From UMGS1002 sp050946195 (GTDB lineage: Bacteria; Bacillota; Clostridia; Oscillospirales; CAG-272), in the NCBI GenBank assembly GCA_050946195.1, contig JBMNUI010000019.1:1-29495 (forward strand): a stretch of 29,495 nucleotides of DNA. Direction: 5' to 3'. This document shows positions 23,724 through 29,374 of the stretch, one piece after another. Each line of letters opens with the position of its first letter. Position 1 is the first letter of the stretch. The notes beneath the pieces were generated by a model. It did no database searches. It had not been told where the DNA came from and was given only the letters and a program-made list of their open reading frames with translations. A program made the position numbers and the translations under genes.

Positions 23724-25046
23724 TTATTTGTACTCGGGCAGCCAGTCACGCTCGGCCTCGAACAGGTCGTCGCAGAGCGAGACAATGTCGTCGATTGACA
23801 GCTCGGCCGAGGTATGCGGGTCGAGCATGGCGGCCTGATAAACTGTCTCTTTTTTCTTGGTCACGGCGGCTTCGATTGTGAGGAGCTGGGTGTTTATGTT
23901 GGTCATATTCATGGCGGCGAGCTGCAGCGGCAGCCTGCCGACATATGTCGGCTGTATGCCGTACTTATCCACAAGGCAGGGCACTTCAACGCAGGCCTCT
24001 GCCGGCAGGTTGGTGATAAGGCCGGTGTTTATCACGTTCCCGCCGATGCGGTAGGGTGTGTCGGTCACTATGGCCTCCATGATGTAGGAGGCGTACTCGC
24101 GGGTGCGGGTGTGCGTGACGTCGTTTGCGAGATAGAGCTCGCGGTCCTTTTCCCAGCGCTCGATTTGCCGGACACAGCGGCGCGGGTATTCGTCGAGCGG
24201 GATGCGGTAGCGGTCGATAAACTCGGGGTAGCGCGATTTGATGAAAAAGCAGTTATATTCGGCGTTATGCTCGCTCGACTCGGTGCAGTAATACCCCAGC
24301 CGGCGTATATATTCAAACCTGACAAGGTCCTTGAAGTCTTCAGGCGGGTTCTCAAGGATTGCCGCGGCGCGTCTACGGATTTCGGGGTAGAGGTCGTTGC
24401 CGTCGGCGTCCTCGATTTCAAGCAGCCACGCCATGTGGTTGATCCCGGCAATAAGCTCGCGCAGCGGCCGCTTCGGTTCCATGCCGAGGCTTTTTAATAG
24501 TCTCTTGGTGCAGACCTGAACACTGTGGCAGAGCCCGACGGTTTTGATGTCGGTATATCTCTGCATGTATCCGGTCAGAATTGCCATGGGGTTGGTGTAG
24601 TTGAGGAAAAGCGCATTGGGGCAGACCGCGGCCATGTCCTCGGCAAAGTCCTTGAGCACAGGTATGGTGCGCAGCGCGCGGAATATGCCGCCTATTCCCA
24701 GGGTGTCGCCAATCGTCTGGCGCAGGCCGTATTTTTTCGGTACTTCAAAATCAATTATGGTGCAGGGGTCGTAGAAGCCGACCTGAATGGCGTTTACCAC
24801 GAAATCGGCCCCCCGCAGCGCGTCGCGGCGGTTTGGTATCCCGAGGTATTTTGTCACCTTAGCGCGCCCTTCGTTTATGTTGCGGTTGAGCGAATCCACC
24901 ATGATGTAGGATTCCTCAAGGCGCTTGGCATCGATATCGTAGAGTGAAATTTCAAAATCCCTGAGCGCTTCGCTCAGCATCGAGTCGCCGAGCACGTTCT
25001 TGGCGAAAACCGTGCTGCCGGCGCCCATAAAAGTAATTTTACCCAT
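23724..25046 (-). CDS. Glycoside hydrolase family 4 (alpha-galactosidase/alpha-glucosidase type)
   Basis: 440 aa from ATG 25046, with AAGGGG 6-7 nt upstream; a longer in-frame extension to 25145 has no support and would span the promoter. The N-terminal Rossmann motif FMGAGSTVFAKNV binds NAD. NYTNPMAI and the metal-binding Cys173 (GLCHSVQ) and His204 (GINHMAW) match the MelA/AglA/LplD branch. GH4 enzymes use NAD+ and Mn2+ to cleave alpha- (or beta-) glycosides by an oxidation-elimination mechanism in the cytoplasm. The exact sugar is not determined: MelA-like alpha-galactoside, alpha-glucoside or galacturonide are all possible. No sugar transporter is adjacent. Confidence 0.92.
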   Translation of the reverse strand: MGKITFMGAGSTVFAKNVLGDSMLSEALRDFEISLYDIDAKRLEESYIMVDSLNRNINEGRAKVTKYLGIPNRRDALRGADFVVNAIQVGFYDPCTIIDFEVPKKYGLRQTIGDTLGIGGIFRALRTIPVLKDFAEDMAAVCPNALFLNYTNPMAILTGYMQRYTDIKTVGLCHSVQVCTKRLLKSLGMEPKRPLRELIAGINHMAWLLEIEDADGNDLYPEIRRRAAAILENPPEDFKDLVRFEYIRRLGYYCTESSEHNAEYNCFFIKSRYPEFIDRYRIPLDEYPRRCVRQIERWEKDRELYLANDVTHTRTREYASYIMEAIVTDTPYRIGGNVINTGLITNLPAEACVEVPCLVDKYGIQPTYVGRLPLQLAAMNMTNINTQLLTIEAAVTKKKETVYQAAMLDPHTSAELSIDDIVSLCDDLFEAERDWLPEYK

Positions 25047-25077
25047 CTGTTTCCCCTTCCTGTATATTGCTGACAAC

Positions 25078-25106
25078 AGTATAATATAATTCTTGCGGCA
25101 AGTCAA
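25078..25106 (-). promoter_or_regulatory. Sigma-A promoter of the GH4 gene
   Basis: On the minus strand: TTGACT (25101-25106), a 17-nt spacer, then TATACT (25078-25083), 32 nt upstream of the ATG. Confidence 0.75.
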
Positions 25107-25130
25107 TATCAAAAGGCGATGATTGCCGCA
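25094..25130. promoter_or_regulatory. Inverted repeat flanking the GH4 -35 box (possible operator)
   Basis: TGCGGCAA (25094-25101) and TTGCCGCA (25123-25130) form a perfect 8-bp inverted repeat with 21 nt between arms. One arm touches the -35 hexamer and the other lies upstream. Two half-sites spaced this way could bind a dimeric sugar regulator. No regulator gene is adjacent. Confidence 0.45.
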
Positions 25131-25169
25131 ACTCCGTCCGAACAAGCCGTCGGAATTTTTAAAACGCTA

Positions 25170-25198
25170 TTGAAATTTCCCTTTTTTTCGGTTACCAT
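25170..25198 (+). promoter_or_regulatory. Candidate promoter for the DUF5685-DnaJ operon
   Basis: TTGAAA (25170-25175), a 17-nt spacer, then TACCAT (25193-25198). The -10 is imperfect, but the site lies about 30 nt before the gene in an A/T-rich stretch. Confidence 0.4.
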
Positions 25199-25227
25199 AT
25201 ATAAGAGTACCGGCAGGAGGGCGGCGC

Positions 25228-26097
25228 ATGTTCGGATATGTGAGGGTGTATGAGCCCGAGCTTAAGATGCGTGAGTATGAATACTACCGCGCCGTGTACT
25301 GCGGGCTCTGCAGGTCCTACGGAAAGTGCGCCGGGTGTTTGTCCCGATTTGCGCTGAGTTATGATTTTGTATTCCTCGCGCTGGTGAGGATTGCGCTTGT
25401 CGGCGAGAAACCCGAGTTTGAGCAGCGCCGCTGCGCCGCGCATCCTGCCAGAAAGCGCAATCAAATGCTCCCGAACCCGCAGCTTGAATTCTGCGCCCGT
25501 GCCGCCGTGCTGCTGACCTACCACAAGCTGCGCGACGATGTCAGCGACGAGACCGGGCTGCGCCGGCTGGGCGCAAAAGCCGCGCTGCTCCCCGCAGATA
25601 GAGTGAGGCGCCGCACAGCGGACACGCTGCCCGGGCTTGATGAGAGAATTGCAGCGGGTATCGGCGAACTTATGCGGCTTGAGGCAGAGAAGGTCGCGTC
25701 TGTCGACCTGCCGGCCGGGGTTTTCGGGGGGGTAGTTGAGGATATTCTGTCATACGGCCTTGAGGATAAGCCTGCGGCAGTTGCGCGGCAGATAGGCCGG
25801 CATATCGGGAAATGGCTGTATATCGCCGATGCGCTCGACGATTTTGCCGACGACATCAGGCTGGGGCGATATAATCCCTTTGCCTGTCTATATCAAAACC
25901 GCAGCCCGAATGAGGCAGAGCTGGCCGGAATTCAAAGTGCGCTGACGCATGAGCTGATCGAAGCAGAGCTTGGTTTTAACCTCATTGATTATGGTTGCGA
26001 CACGCTCCGCGGAGTGATTTCAAACATAATATATTTCGGAATGCCCCGCCGGATTGAGGAGATAATGAAACCCAGGCAAAACAAATCTGGTCGGTGA
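25228..26097 (+). CDS. DUF5685-family protein
   Basis: 289 aa. The N-terminus has MFGYVRVYEPELKMREYEYYRAVYCGLCRSYG, with four cysteines at 25, 28, 34 and 37 (CGLCRSYGKCAGC), typical of DUF5685. The rest is helical. Two acidic motifs stand out: KLRDDVSDE (Asp103/104/107) and DALDDFADD (Asp201/204/205/208/209), the latter followed by IRLGRYNPF. Their layout recalls the paired Asp-rich motifs of squalene/phytoene-synthase-type isoprenoid enzymes, but that is inference and no activity is claimed. GGAGGG lies 6 nt before the ATG. The next gene encodes a DnaJ-domain protein, a pairing I believe is recurrent in Clostridia. Confidence 0.8.
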   Translation: MFGYVRVYEPELKMREYEYYRAVYCGLCRSYGKCAGCLSRFALSYDFVFLALVRIALVGEKPEFEQRRCAAHPARKRNQMLPNPQLEFCARAAVLLTYHKLRDDVSDETGLRRLGAKAALLPADRVRRRTADTLPGLDERIAAGIGELMRLEAEKVASVDLPAGVFGGVVEDILSYGLEDKPAAVARQIGRHIGKWLYIADALDDFADDIRLGRYNPFACLYQNRSPNEAELAGIQSALTHELIEAELGFNLIDYGCDTLRGVISNIIYFGMPRRIEEIMKPRQNKSGR

Positions 26098-26169
26098 CGC
26101 GGCCGGCGCATGTTGCGGTTTATGCGGCCCATGGGGAATCACATTTTTTGCAAAGGAATGAATTCTCAG

Positions 26170-26784
26170 ATGAACGACCCGTACAAAGTGCTCGGCGTCT
26201 CGCGCGATGCTTCCGACGAGGAGGTCAAGCGCGCCTACCGCGAGCTTGCCAAAAAATATCACCCCGACAAATATAAAGACTCGGATCTGGCCGAGCTTGC
26301 CAACGAAAAAATGAAGGAAATAAACGCCGCATACGACCGGATTCAAAAGGAAAGGGAAGCCCGTGAGAGTGGCGGCCCGGGCGGCGGGTTCGGCACGGGG
26401 GCTTATAACGGCACGAGCGAGCTATACGCAAGAATCAGGCGCTGTATCAACACCGACAATATTGTCGAGGCCGATATACTGCTGAGCGGCGTCCCCTATT
26501 CCCAGCGCGACGCCGAATGGAATTTCCTGCGCGGCTGCGTTGAGGTTAGGCTGCGGCACTATGTCGACGCGCAGCGCTATTTTGACCTTGCCTGCAGCAT
26601 GGATCCCGATAACCTTGAGTACAGAGACGCCCGCGACAGGCTGCGCCAGCAGGCAAACGGCTACGGTGGCGGGTACAGGACGACGACCGCGCGCGGCTGC
26701 TCGGGCTGCAGCGTTTGCTCGGGCCTTATCTGCGCCGACTGCTGTTGCGAATGCATGGGCGGCGACCTGATCCGCTGCTGCTGA
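26170..26784 (+). CDS. DnaJ-domain protein with Cys-rich C-terminus
   Basis: 204 aa from ATG 26170 (MNDPYKVLG), the usual J-domain start, with AAAGGAA about 11 nt upstream; a longer in-frame ORF from 26110 is unlikely. The J domain occupies residues 1-68, with the HPD tripeptide in KYHPDKYKD. A Gly-rich spacer and a helical, TPR-like segment (ILLSGVPYSQRDAEW...YFDLACSMDP) follow. The last ~30 residues hold ten cysteines (GCSGCSVCSGLICADCCCEC, ending CC), so metal binding or palmitoyl-like anchoring is possible. It lacks the Zn-finger and C-terminal domains of true DnaJ. It presumably recruits DnaK to a specific client, possibly the DUF5685 product. Confidence 0.85.
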   Translation: MNDPYKVLGVSRDASDEEVKRAYRELAKKYHPDKYKDSDLAELANEKMKEINAAYDRIQKEREARESGGPGGGFGTGAYNGTSELYARIRRCINTDNIVEADILLSGVPYSQRDAEWNFLRGCVEVRLRHYVDAQRYFDLACSMDPDNLEYRDARDRLRQQANGYGGGYRTTTARGCSGCSVCSGLICADCCCECMGGDLIRCC

Positions 26785-26789
26785 TGCGC

Positions 26790-26823
26790 CCCGGGGGAAC
26801 TTCTTTCAAGAAGTTCCCCCGGG
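26790..26823. repeat. GC-rich palindromic hairpin, repeat type B
   Basis: A perfect 16-bp inverted repeat (26790-26805 and 26808-26823); the arm reads CCCGGGGGAACTTCTT. It begins 6 nt after the DnaJ stop and lacks a U-tract on the plus strand. It shares CCGGGGGA(A)CTTC with the palindrome at 23688-23718. The rest of this 181-nt gap (26824-26965) contains no recognisable gene, only a short GGTGC/GCACC inverted repeat and an A/T-rich imperfect palindrome near 26890. Confidence 0.65.
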
Positions 26824-26965
26824 CCCCCTCAAGAACTTGTCGGTGCGGCACCTCCGAAGCAAAAAGAGGGGTGTGGGGCGAATACCCACGGTTTAAAAGT
26901 TTTTAAGGATGATTTCCTTGAGCGGGGTGTGGGGGAGAGCACTGTAAGTGAAGGGAGATGAGCTG

Positions 26966-27499
26966 ATGCCCGGGGGAATAAAAAAGAGCATCAAGCGGCT
27001 GACCTTATGCGCGGTAATAACTGCGCTCGGCGTGGTCGTGCTCTCGCTCGGCTCGATTCTTGAGGTGCTTGATCTGAGCGCCGCGGCCTTAGCGGGGATA
27101 CTGGTTGTCATTGTTGTTATTGAGGTCGGCGGCATCTGGCCCTGGCTGGTGTGGGCGGCCACCGGGCTGCTTTCGCTTTTATTACCGCTCAAGACCGCCG
27201 CGGTCTTTTACCTGATTTTTGCAGGTTACTACCCTATTCTCAAGGAAAAAGTTGAGAGGCTCGGCAGCCGGCTGTTGCAGTGGATTATCAAGCTTTTGAT
27301 GATGAACACCGCGCTCACGCTTGTCATACTCGTCACAAAATATATCCTGATGCTGCCCGATGAGACACTTGGCTGGACATGGCTTATCTACCCTCTCGCC
27401 AATACCGCTTTTGTGCTGTTTGACATCGCGCTCACAAGGCTGATTACGGCCTACCTTTTTAAGTGGCGCAAAAAGCTGGGAATTAAGGGACTGAAATAA
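26966..27499 (+). CDS. Small polytopic membrane protein, function unknown
   Basis: 177 aa from ATG 26966, supported by AGGGAG 8 nt upstream; the in-frame GTG at 26948 has no Shine-Dalgarno. About five hydrophobic helices follow a short basic N-terminus (KKSIKRLTL), and the protein ends in a basic tail (KWRKKLGIKGLK). The size, the compact helices and the LCAVITALGVVVLSLGSIL opening recall substrate-binding (S) components of ECF transporters, but no clear S-component signature is seen and no ECF genes are nearby. I do not assign a function. Confidence 0.7.
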   Translation: MPGGIKKSIKRLTLCAVITALGVVVLSLGSILEVLDLSAAALAGILVVIVVIEVGGIWPWLVWAATGLLSLLLPLKTAAVFYLIFAGYYPILKEKVERLGSRLLQWIIKLLMMNTALTLVILVTKYILMLPDETLGWTWLIYPLANTAFVLFDIALTRLITAYLFKWRKKLGIKGLK

Positions 27500-27505
27500 A
27501 GCACC

Positions 27506-27531
27506 GCCGCCCCGGATTTTGCTGGGGCGGC
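27506..27531. terminator. Weak terminator-like hairpin between convergent genes
   Basis: GCCGCCCC (27506-27513) pairs with GGGGCGGC (27524-27531) across a 10-nt loop. No clear T-tract follows on either strand, so it may end transcription poorly. Confidence 0.5.
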
Positions 27532-27550
27532 ATATACTCATTCGCAATTA

Positions 27551-28207
27551 TTAGTTCGAGGGCTCTGTGGATATTGTGGAATTATGTATGTAATACTGGT
27601 TGCCGTTATAGAGCACCTTGCTCCACTCGGCATTCCTGCCGATGCGGGTCAGCGAGGCTCCCTTGGTAAGGTTAGCCATTATTTCGGTGGCGGTTGAAGG
27701 GCCGCGGCGCAGGTTGACATAGTCTGTGGTGACATAGACGGTATCGTTGACCGCCTCAAAGTCGTTGCCCGAAATGTTGTCGAAAGTGACGTAATCGGAC
27801 GAGATATAGCATTCCTTGTCGGCGTAGATAATCTTATACCACTTTTCGCTGGTGCCGACGCATCTGATATCGTCGCCGTAATGCAGGACGGCTATTATGT
27901 CACCGGTAACCGAGGGGGCGCTCCGCACGTTAACGTTTTCGCCGGTTACATACACCGTCTGGTCAACCGGAGTGAAGATTATTGAGGAAGGGTCCTGAGT
28001 ATCGGGCGCGGTGGTCTCGGCCGGCTCGCTGGTCTCGGTCGGCTCGCTGGTTGCCGGCTCGGTGGAGGTCTCCTCTCCGGGTGAGGTAGAGGTCTCAATT
28101 GTATATGAAGACGAGCTGTCGGACGTGTCGTCGCCGTTGCCGTTTTTGCAGGACACAAGCAGGATAAGAACAAGAAGCGCCAAGGCAAGCACTGCAAACT
28201 TCCTCAT
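27551..28207 (-). CDS. SH3-domain lipoprotein
   Basis: 218 aa. A signal peptide ends in a lipobox with Cys20 (LLVSC). Next comes a ~50-residue Ser/Thr/Glu/Pro linker (TSTEPATSEPTETSEP...) of low complexity. Two bacterial SH3 (SH3b) repeats follow: VYVTGENVNVRSAPSVTGDI (about 86-140) and VYVTTDYVNLRRGPSTATEI (about 160-215). SH3b domains usually bind peptidoglycan cross-bridges or other wall polymers. It is lipid-anchored outside the membrane after LspA cleavage. AAAGGAG lies 8 nt before the ATG. Two perfect-consensus promoters precede it (28257-28285 and 28415-28443). Confidence 0.88.
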   Translation of the reverse strand: MRKFAVLALALLVLILLVSCKNGNGDDTSDSSSSYTIETSTSPGEETSTEPATSEPTETSEPAETTAPDTQDPSSIIFTPVDQTVYVTGENVNVRSAPSVTGDIIAVLHYGDDIRCVGTSEKWYKIIYADKECYISSDYVTFDNISGNDFEAVNDTVYVTTDYVNLRRGPSTATEIMANLTKGASLTRIGRNAEWSKVLYNGNQYYIHNSTISTEPSN

Positions 28208-28256
28208 TTTTATATCTCCTTTATTTTAATCGGTAGATTCGTCCTTCTTTTGAAAA

Positions 28257-28285
28257 ATTATACCATACCCCGCCGGCCCTGTCAA
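28257..28285 (-). promoter_or_regulatory. Perfect-consensus proximal promoter of the SH3 lipoprotein
   Basis: On the minus strand: TTGACA (28280-28285), a 17-nt spacer, then TATAAT (28257-28262). It lies 49 nt upstream of the ATG. Confidence 0.88.
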
Positions 28286-28414
28286 GGCGGAAAATGTCTG
28301 TTTTCAATAAAATAAAGAAACCGCATTTTACGCCGTCTGTTCCTGTGGTGAGAAGCCCGGTGGTGATAGCTACCCGAATTCCGGTAGGGCGCCGGTACGC
28401 GGCGCCCTATCCTG
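28286..28414 (-). other. Structured leader or small RNA region downstream of a strong promoter
   Basis: A minus-strand transcript from the promoter at 28415-28443 would begin with a 9-bp GC hairpin (arms within 28385-28393 and 28401-28409). A CTACC/GGTAG hairpin (28371-28388 region) follows, sharing bases with the first, and then sequence ending near the proximal promoter. GGCGTAAAATG and CATTTTCCGCC form a long-range inverted repeat with one mismatch around 28285-28337. No ORF of any length fits. I do not recognise the fold as a known riboswitch. Confidence 0.45.
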
Positions 28415-28443
28415 ATTATATACCCGCGCGCTGTAATTGTCAA
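28415..28443 (-). promoter_or_regulatory. Perfect-consensus distal promoter on the minus strand
   Basis: TTGACA (28438-28443), a 17-nt spacer, then TATAAT (28415-28420). It points toward the SH3 lipoprotein, about 210 nt away, and away from the riboswitch promoter at 28523. Confidence 0.85.
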
Positions 28444-28522
28444 TTCTCATGATAATTTTTGTGTGCAGACGACAAAAAAAGCGAAAATTCTGATTTTTGT
28501 AAAAAAAATTTCCAAAAAACTA

Positions 28523-28551
28523 TTGACAAACCCAGAATTGTGTGTTACAAT
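28523..28551 (+). promoter_or_regulatory. Sigma-A promoter of the triple riboswitch leader
   Basis: TTGACA (28523-28528), a 17-nt spacer, then TACAAT (28546-28551), preceded by A-rich tracts that may act as an UP element. Transcription should begin near 28558, giving an untranslated leader of about 820 nt. Confidence 0.85.
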
Positions 28552-28615
28552 CAAGTCCGAATATAGAGATTGAATAAAAATTCACTCTATACATTCCCGA
28601 AAAACGAAATATCAG

Positions 28616-28715
28616 CCTCACGATAATGGCAAACCTGCCGAAAGGCAGCGACGCAAAGCTATAGGGCTTTCGTCAGCGTTATGCGCTGTACATGGCAGCC
28701 AGCTGCCGAATGAGG
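28616..28715 (+). promoter_or_regulatory. Cyclic-di-GMP-I (GEMM-I) riboswitch aptamer, copy 1
   Basis: The GEMM-I core is clear: GGCAAACC, then a P2 hairpin capped by GAAA (CTGCC-GAAA-GGCAG), GACGCAAAGC, a P3 arm (CAGCG 28674-28678 with CGCTG 28684-28688), and ATGGCAGCC before the closing strand. Outer P1 pairs CCTCA (28616-28620) with TGAGG (28711-28715). The class binds the second messenger c-di-GMP at the three-way junction. Confidence 0.93.
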
Positions 28716-28776
28716 TCCGGAGAGGTGCAGACTGCCCCGCATATATGCTGGGGTATGTACTTGTCGCTGTAGATAG

Positions 28777-28813
28777 CCGTATTCCATTATCGTGGGATAC
28801 GGGTTTGTTTTTT
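28777..28813 (+). terminator. Expression platform of riboswitch copy 1 (intrinsic terminator)
   Basis: CCGTATTCC (28777-28785) pairs with GGGATACGG (28794-28802), followed by a U-rich run TTTGTTTTTT (28804-28813). The bases CCATTATCGTG (28784-28794) are the exact complement of CACGATAATGG in the aptamer (28619-28629), giving a competing antiterminator. Confidence 0.85.
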
Positions 28814-28858
28814 CGGGGAGAAAGTTCAGCAGGCAAAGCTAAATCAAATTAAATAATA

Positions 28859-28960
28859 CCCTCACGATAATGGCAAACCTGCCGAAAGGCAGCGACGCAA
28901 AGCTACAGGGCCTTCGTCAGCATAATACGCTGTACATGGCAGCCAGCTGCCGAATGAGGG
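28859..28960 (+). promoter_or_regulatory. Cyclic-di-GMP-I (GEMM-I) riboswitch aptamer, copy 2
   Basis: Nearly identical core to copy 1. Outer P1 is lengthened to CCCTCA (28859-28864) with TGAGGG (28955-28960), a compensated extension. The P3 tip differs, with one base pair lost (CAGC-A..C-GCTG). All c-di-GMP-contacting core blocks (GGCAAACC, GAAA loop, GACGCAAAGC, ATGGCAGCC) are retained. Confidence 0.92.
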
Positions 28961-29018
28961 CTTGCGACGGGACATTGAGGCAACCCCGCTTAGATAGGGT
29001 TTGTGAAACTGTACCCAT

Positions 29019-29056
29019 TACAGGCCGTATTCCATTATCGTGGGATACGGCCTGTA
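29019..29056 (+). terminator. Expression platform hairpin of riboswitch copy 2
   Basis: A 15-bp stem (29019-29033 with 29042-29056), longer than in the other copies because the flanks TACAGG/CCTGTA extend it. It is followed by CTTGTATTCGC, a poor U-tract, so termination here may be weak or may rely on the longer stem. CCATTATCGTG (29032-29042) complements 28863-28873. Confidence 0.7.
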
Positions 29057-29131
29057 CTTGTATTCGCAGAAATTAAGCTGCCCGGCCGTCCTGGGAGGCT
29101 GGGGTTGGCTTAAGATATTACAAATAGAATA

Positions 29132-29236
29132 ACCTCCCGATAATGGCAAACCTGCCGAAAGGCAGCGACGCAAAGCTATAGGGCCTTCGTCAACGACTAT
29201 TGCGTTGCACATGGCAGCCTGGCCGCCGAAAGAGGT
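29132..29236 (+). promoter_or_regulatory. Cyclic-di-GMP-I (GEMM-I) riboswitch aptamer, copy 3
   Basis: The most diverged copy, but the core is intact. P1 is ACCTC (29132-29136) with GAGGT (29232-29236). P3 is CAACG (29191-29195) with CGTTG (29203-29207), a compensatory change relative to CAGCG/CGCTG of copy 1. The 3' block reads ATGGCAGCC followed by TGGCCGCCG instead of AGCTGCCG. Confidence 0.92.
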
Positions 29237-29303
29237 ACGGAAAACCGATACGGACAAGTGTATAACCCTGCATGGCGGGGCGGTGTACCTGTCTTTGTGC
29301 GAG

Positions 29304-29343
29304 CCGTATTCCATTATCGAGTGGGATGCGGTTATTCTTATTT
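29304..29343 (+). terminator. Expression platform of riboswitch copy 3 (intrinsic terminator)
   Basis: CCGTATTCC (29304-29312) pairs with GGGATGCGG (29323-29331) and is followed by TTATTCTTATTT. CCATTATCG (29311-29319) complements CGATAATGG (29138-29146). It ends only 12 nt before the AAAGGAGG ribosome-binding site of the next gene. Confidence 0.82.
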
Positions 29344-29374
29344 GGAGATAAAGTAAAGGAGGTGAACACAAAAG

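Noticed and set aside
25047..25145. N-terminal extension of the GH4 enzyme.
   Set aside because: The extension would translate through the strong promoter at 25078-25106. ATG 25046 has its own Shine-Dalgarno and begins the NAD-binding fold.
25137..25160. TCCGA/TCGGA hairpin followed by ATTTTT.
   Set aside because: Only a 5-bp stem lying between divergent promoters, with no gene ending there; unlikely to be a terminator.
28616..29343. Three long similar units that could be taken for a CRISPR array or mobile repeat.
   Set aside because: Units are about 240-270 nt apart with no short identical repeats or uniform spacers. The conserved blocks match GEMM-I aptamers and covary.
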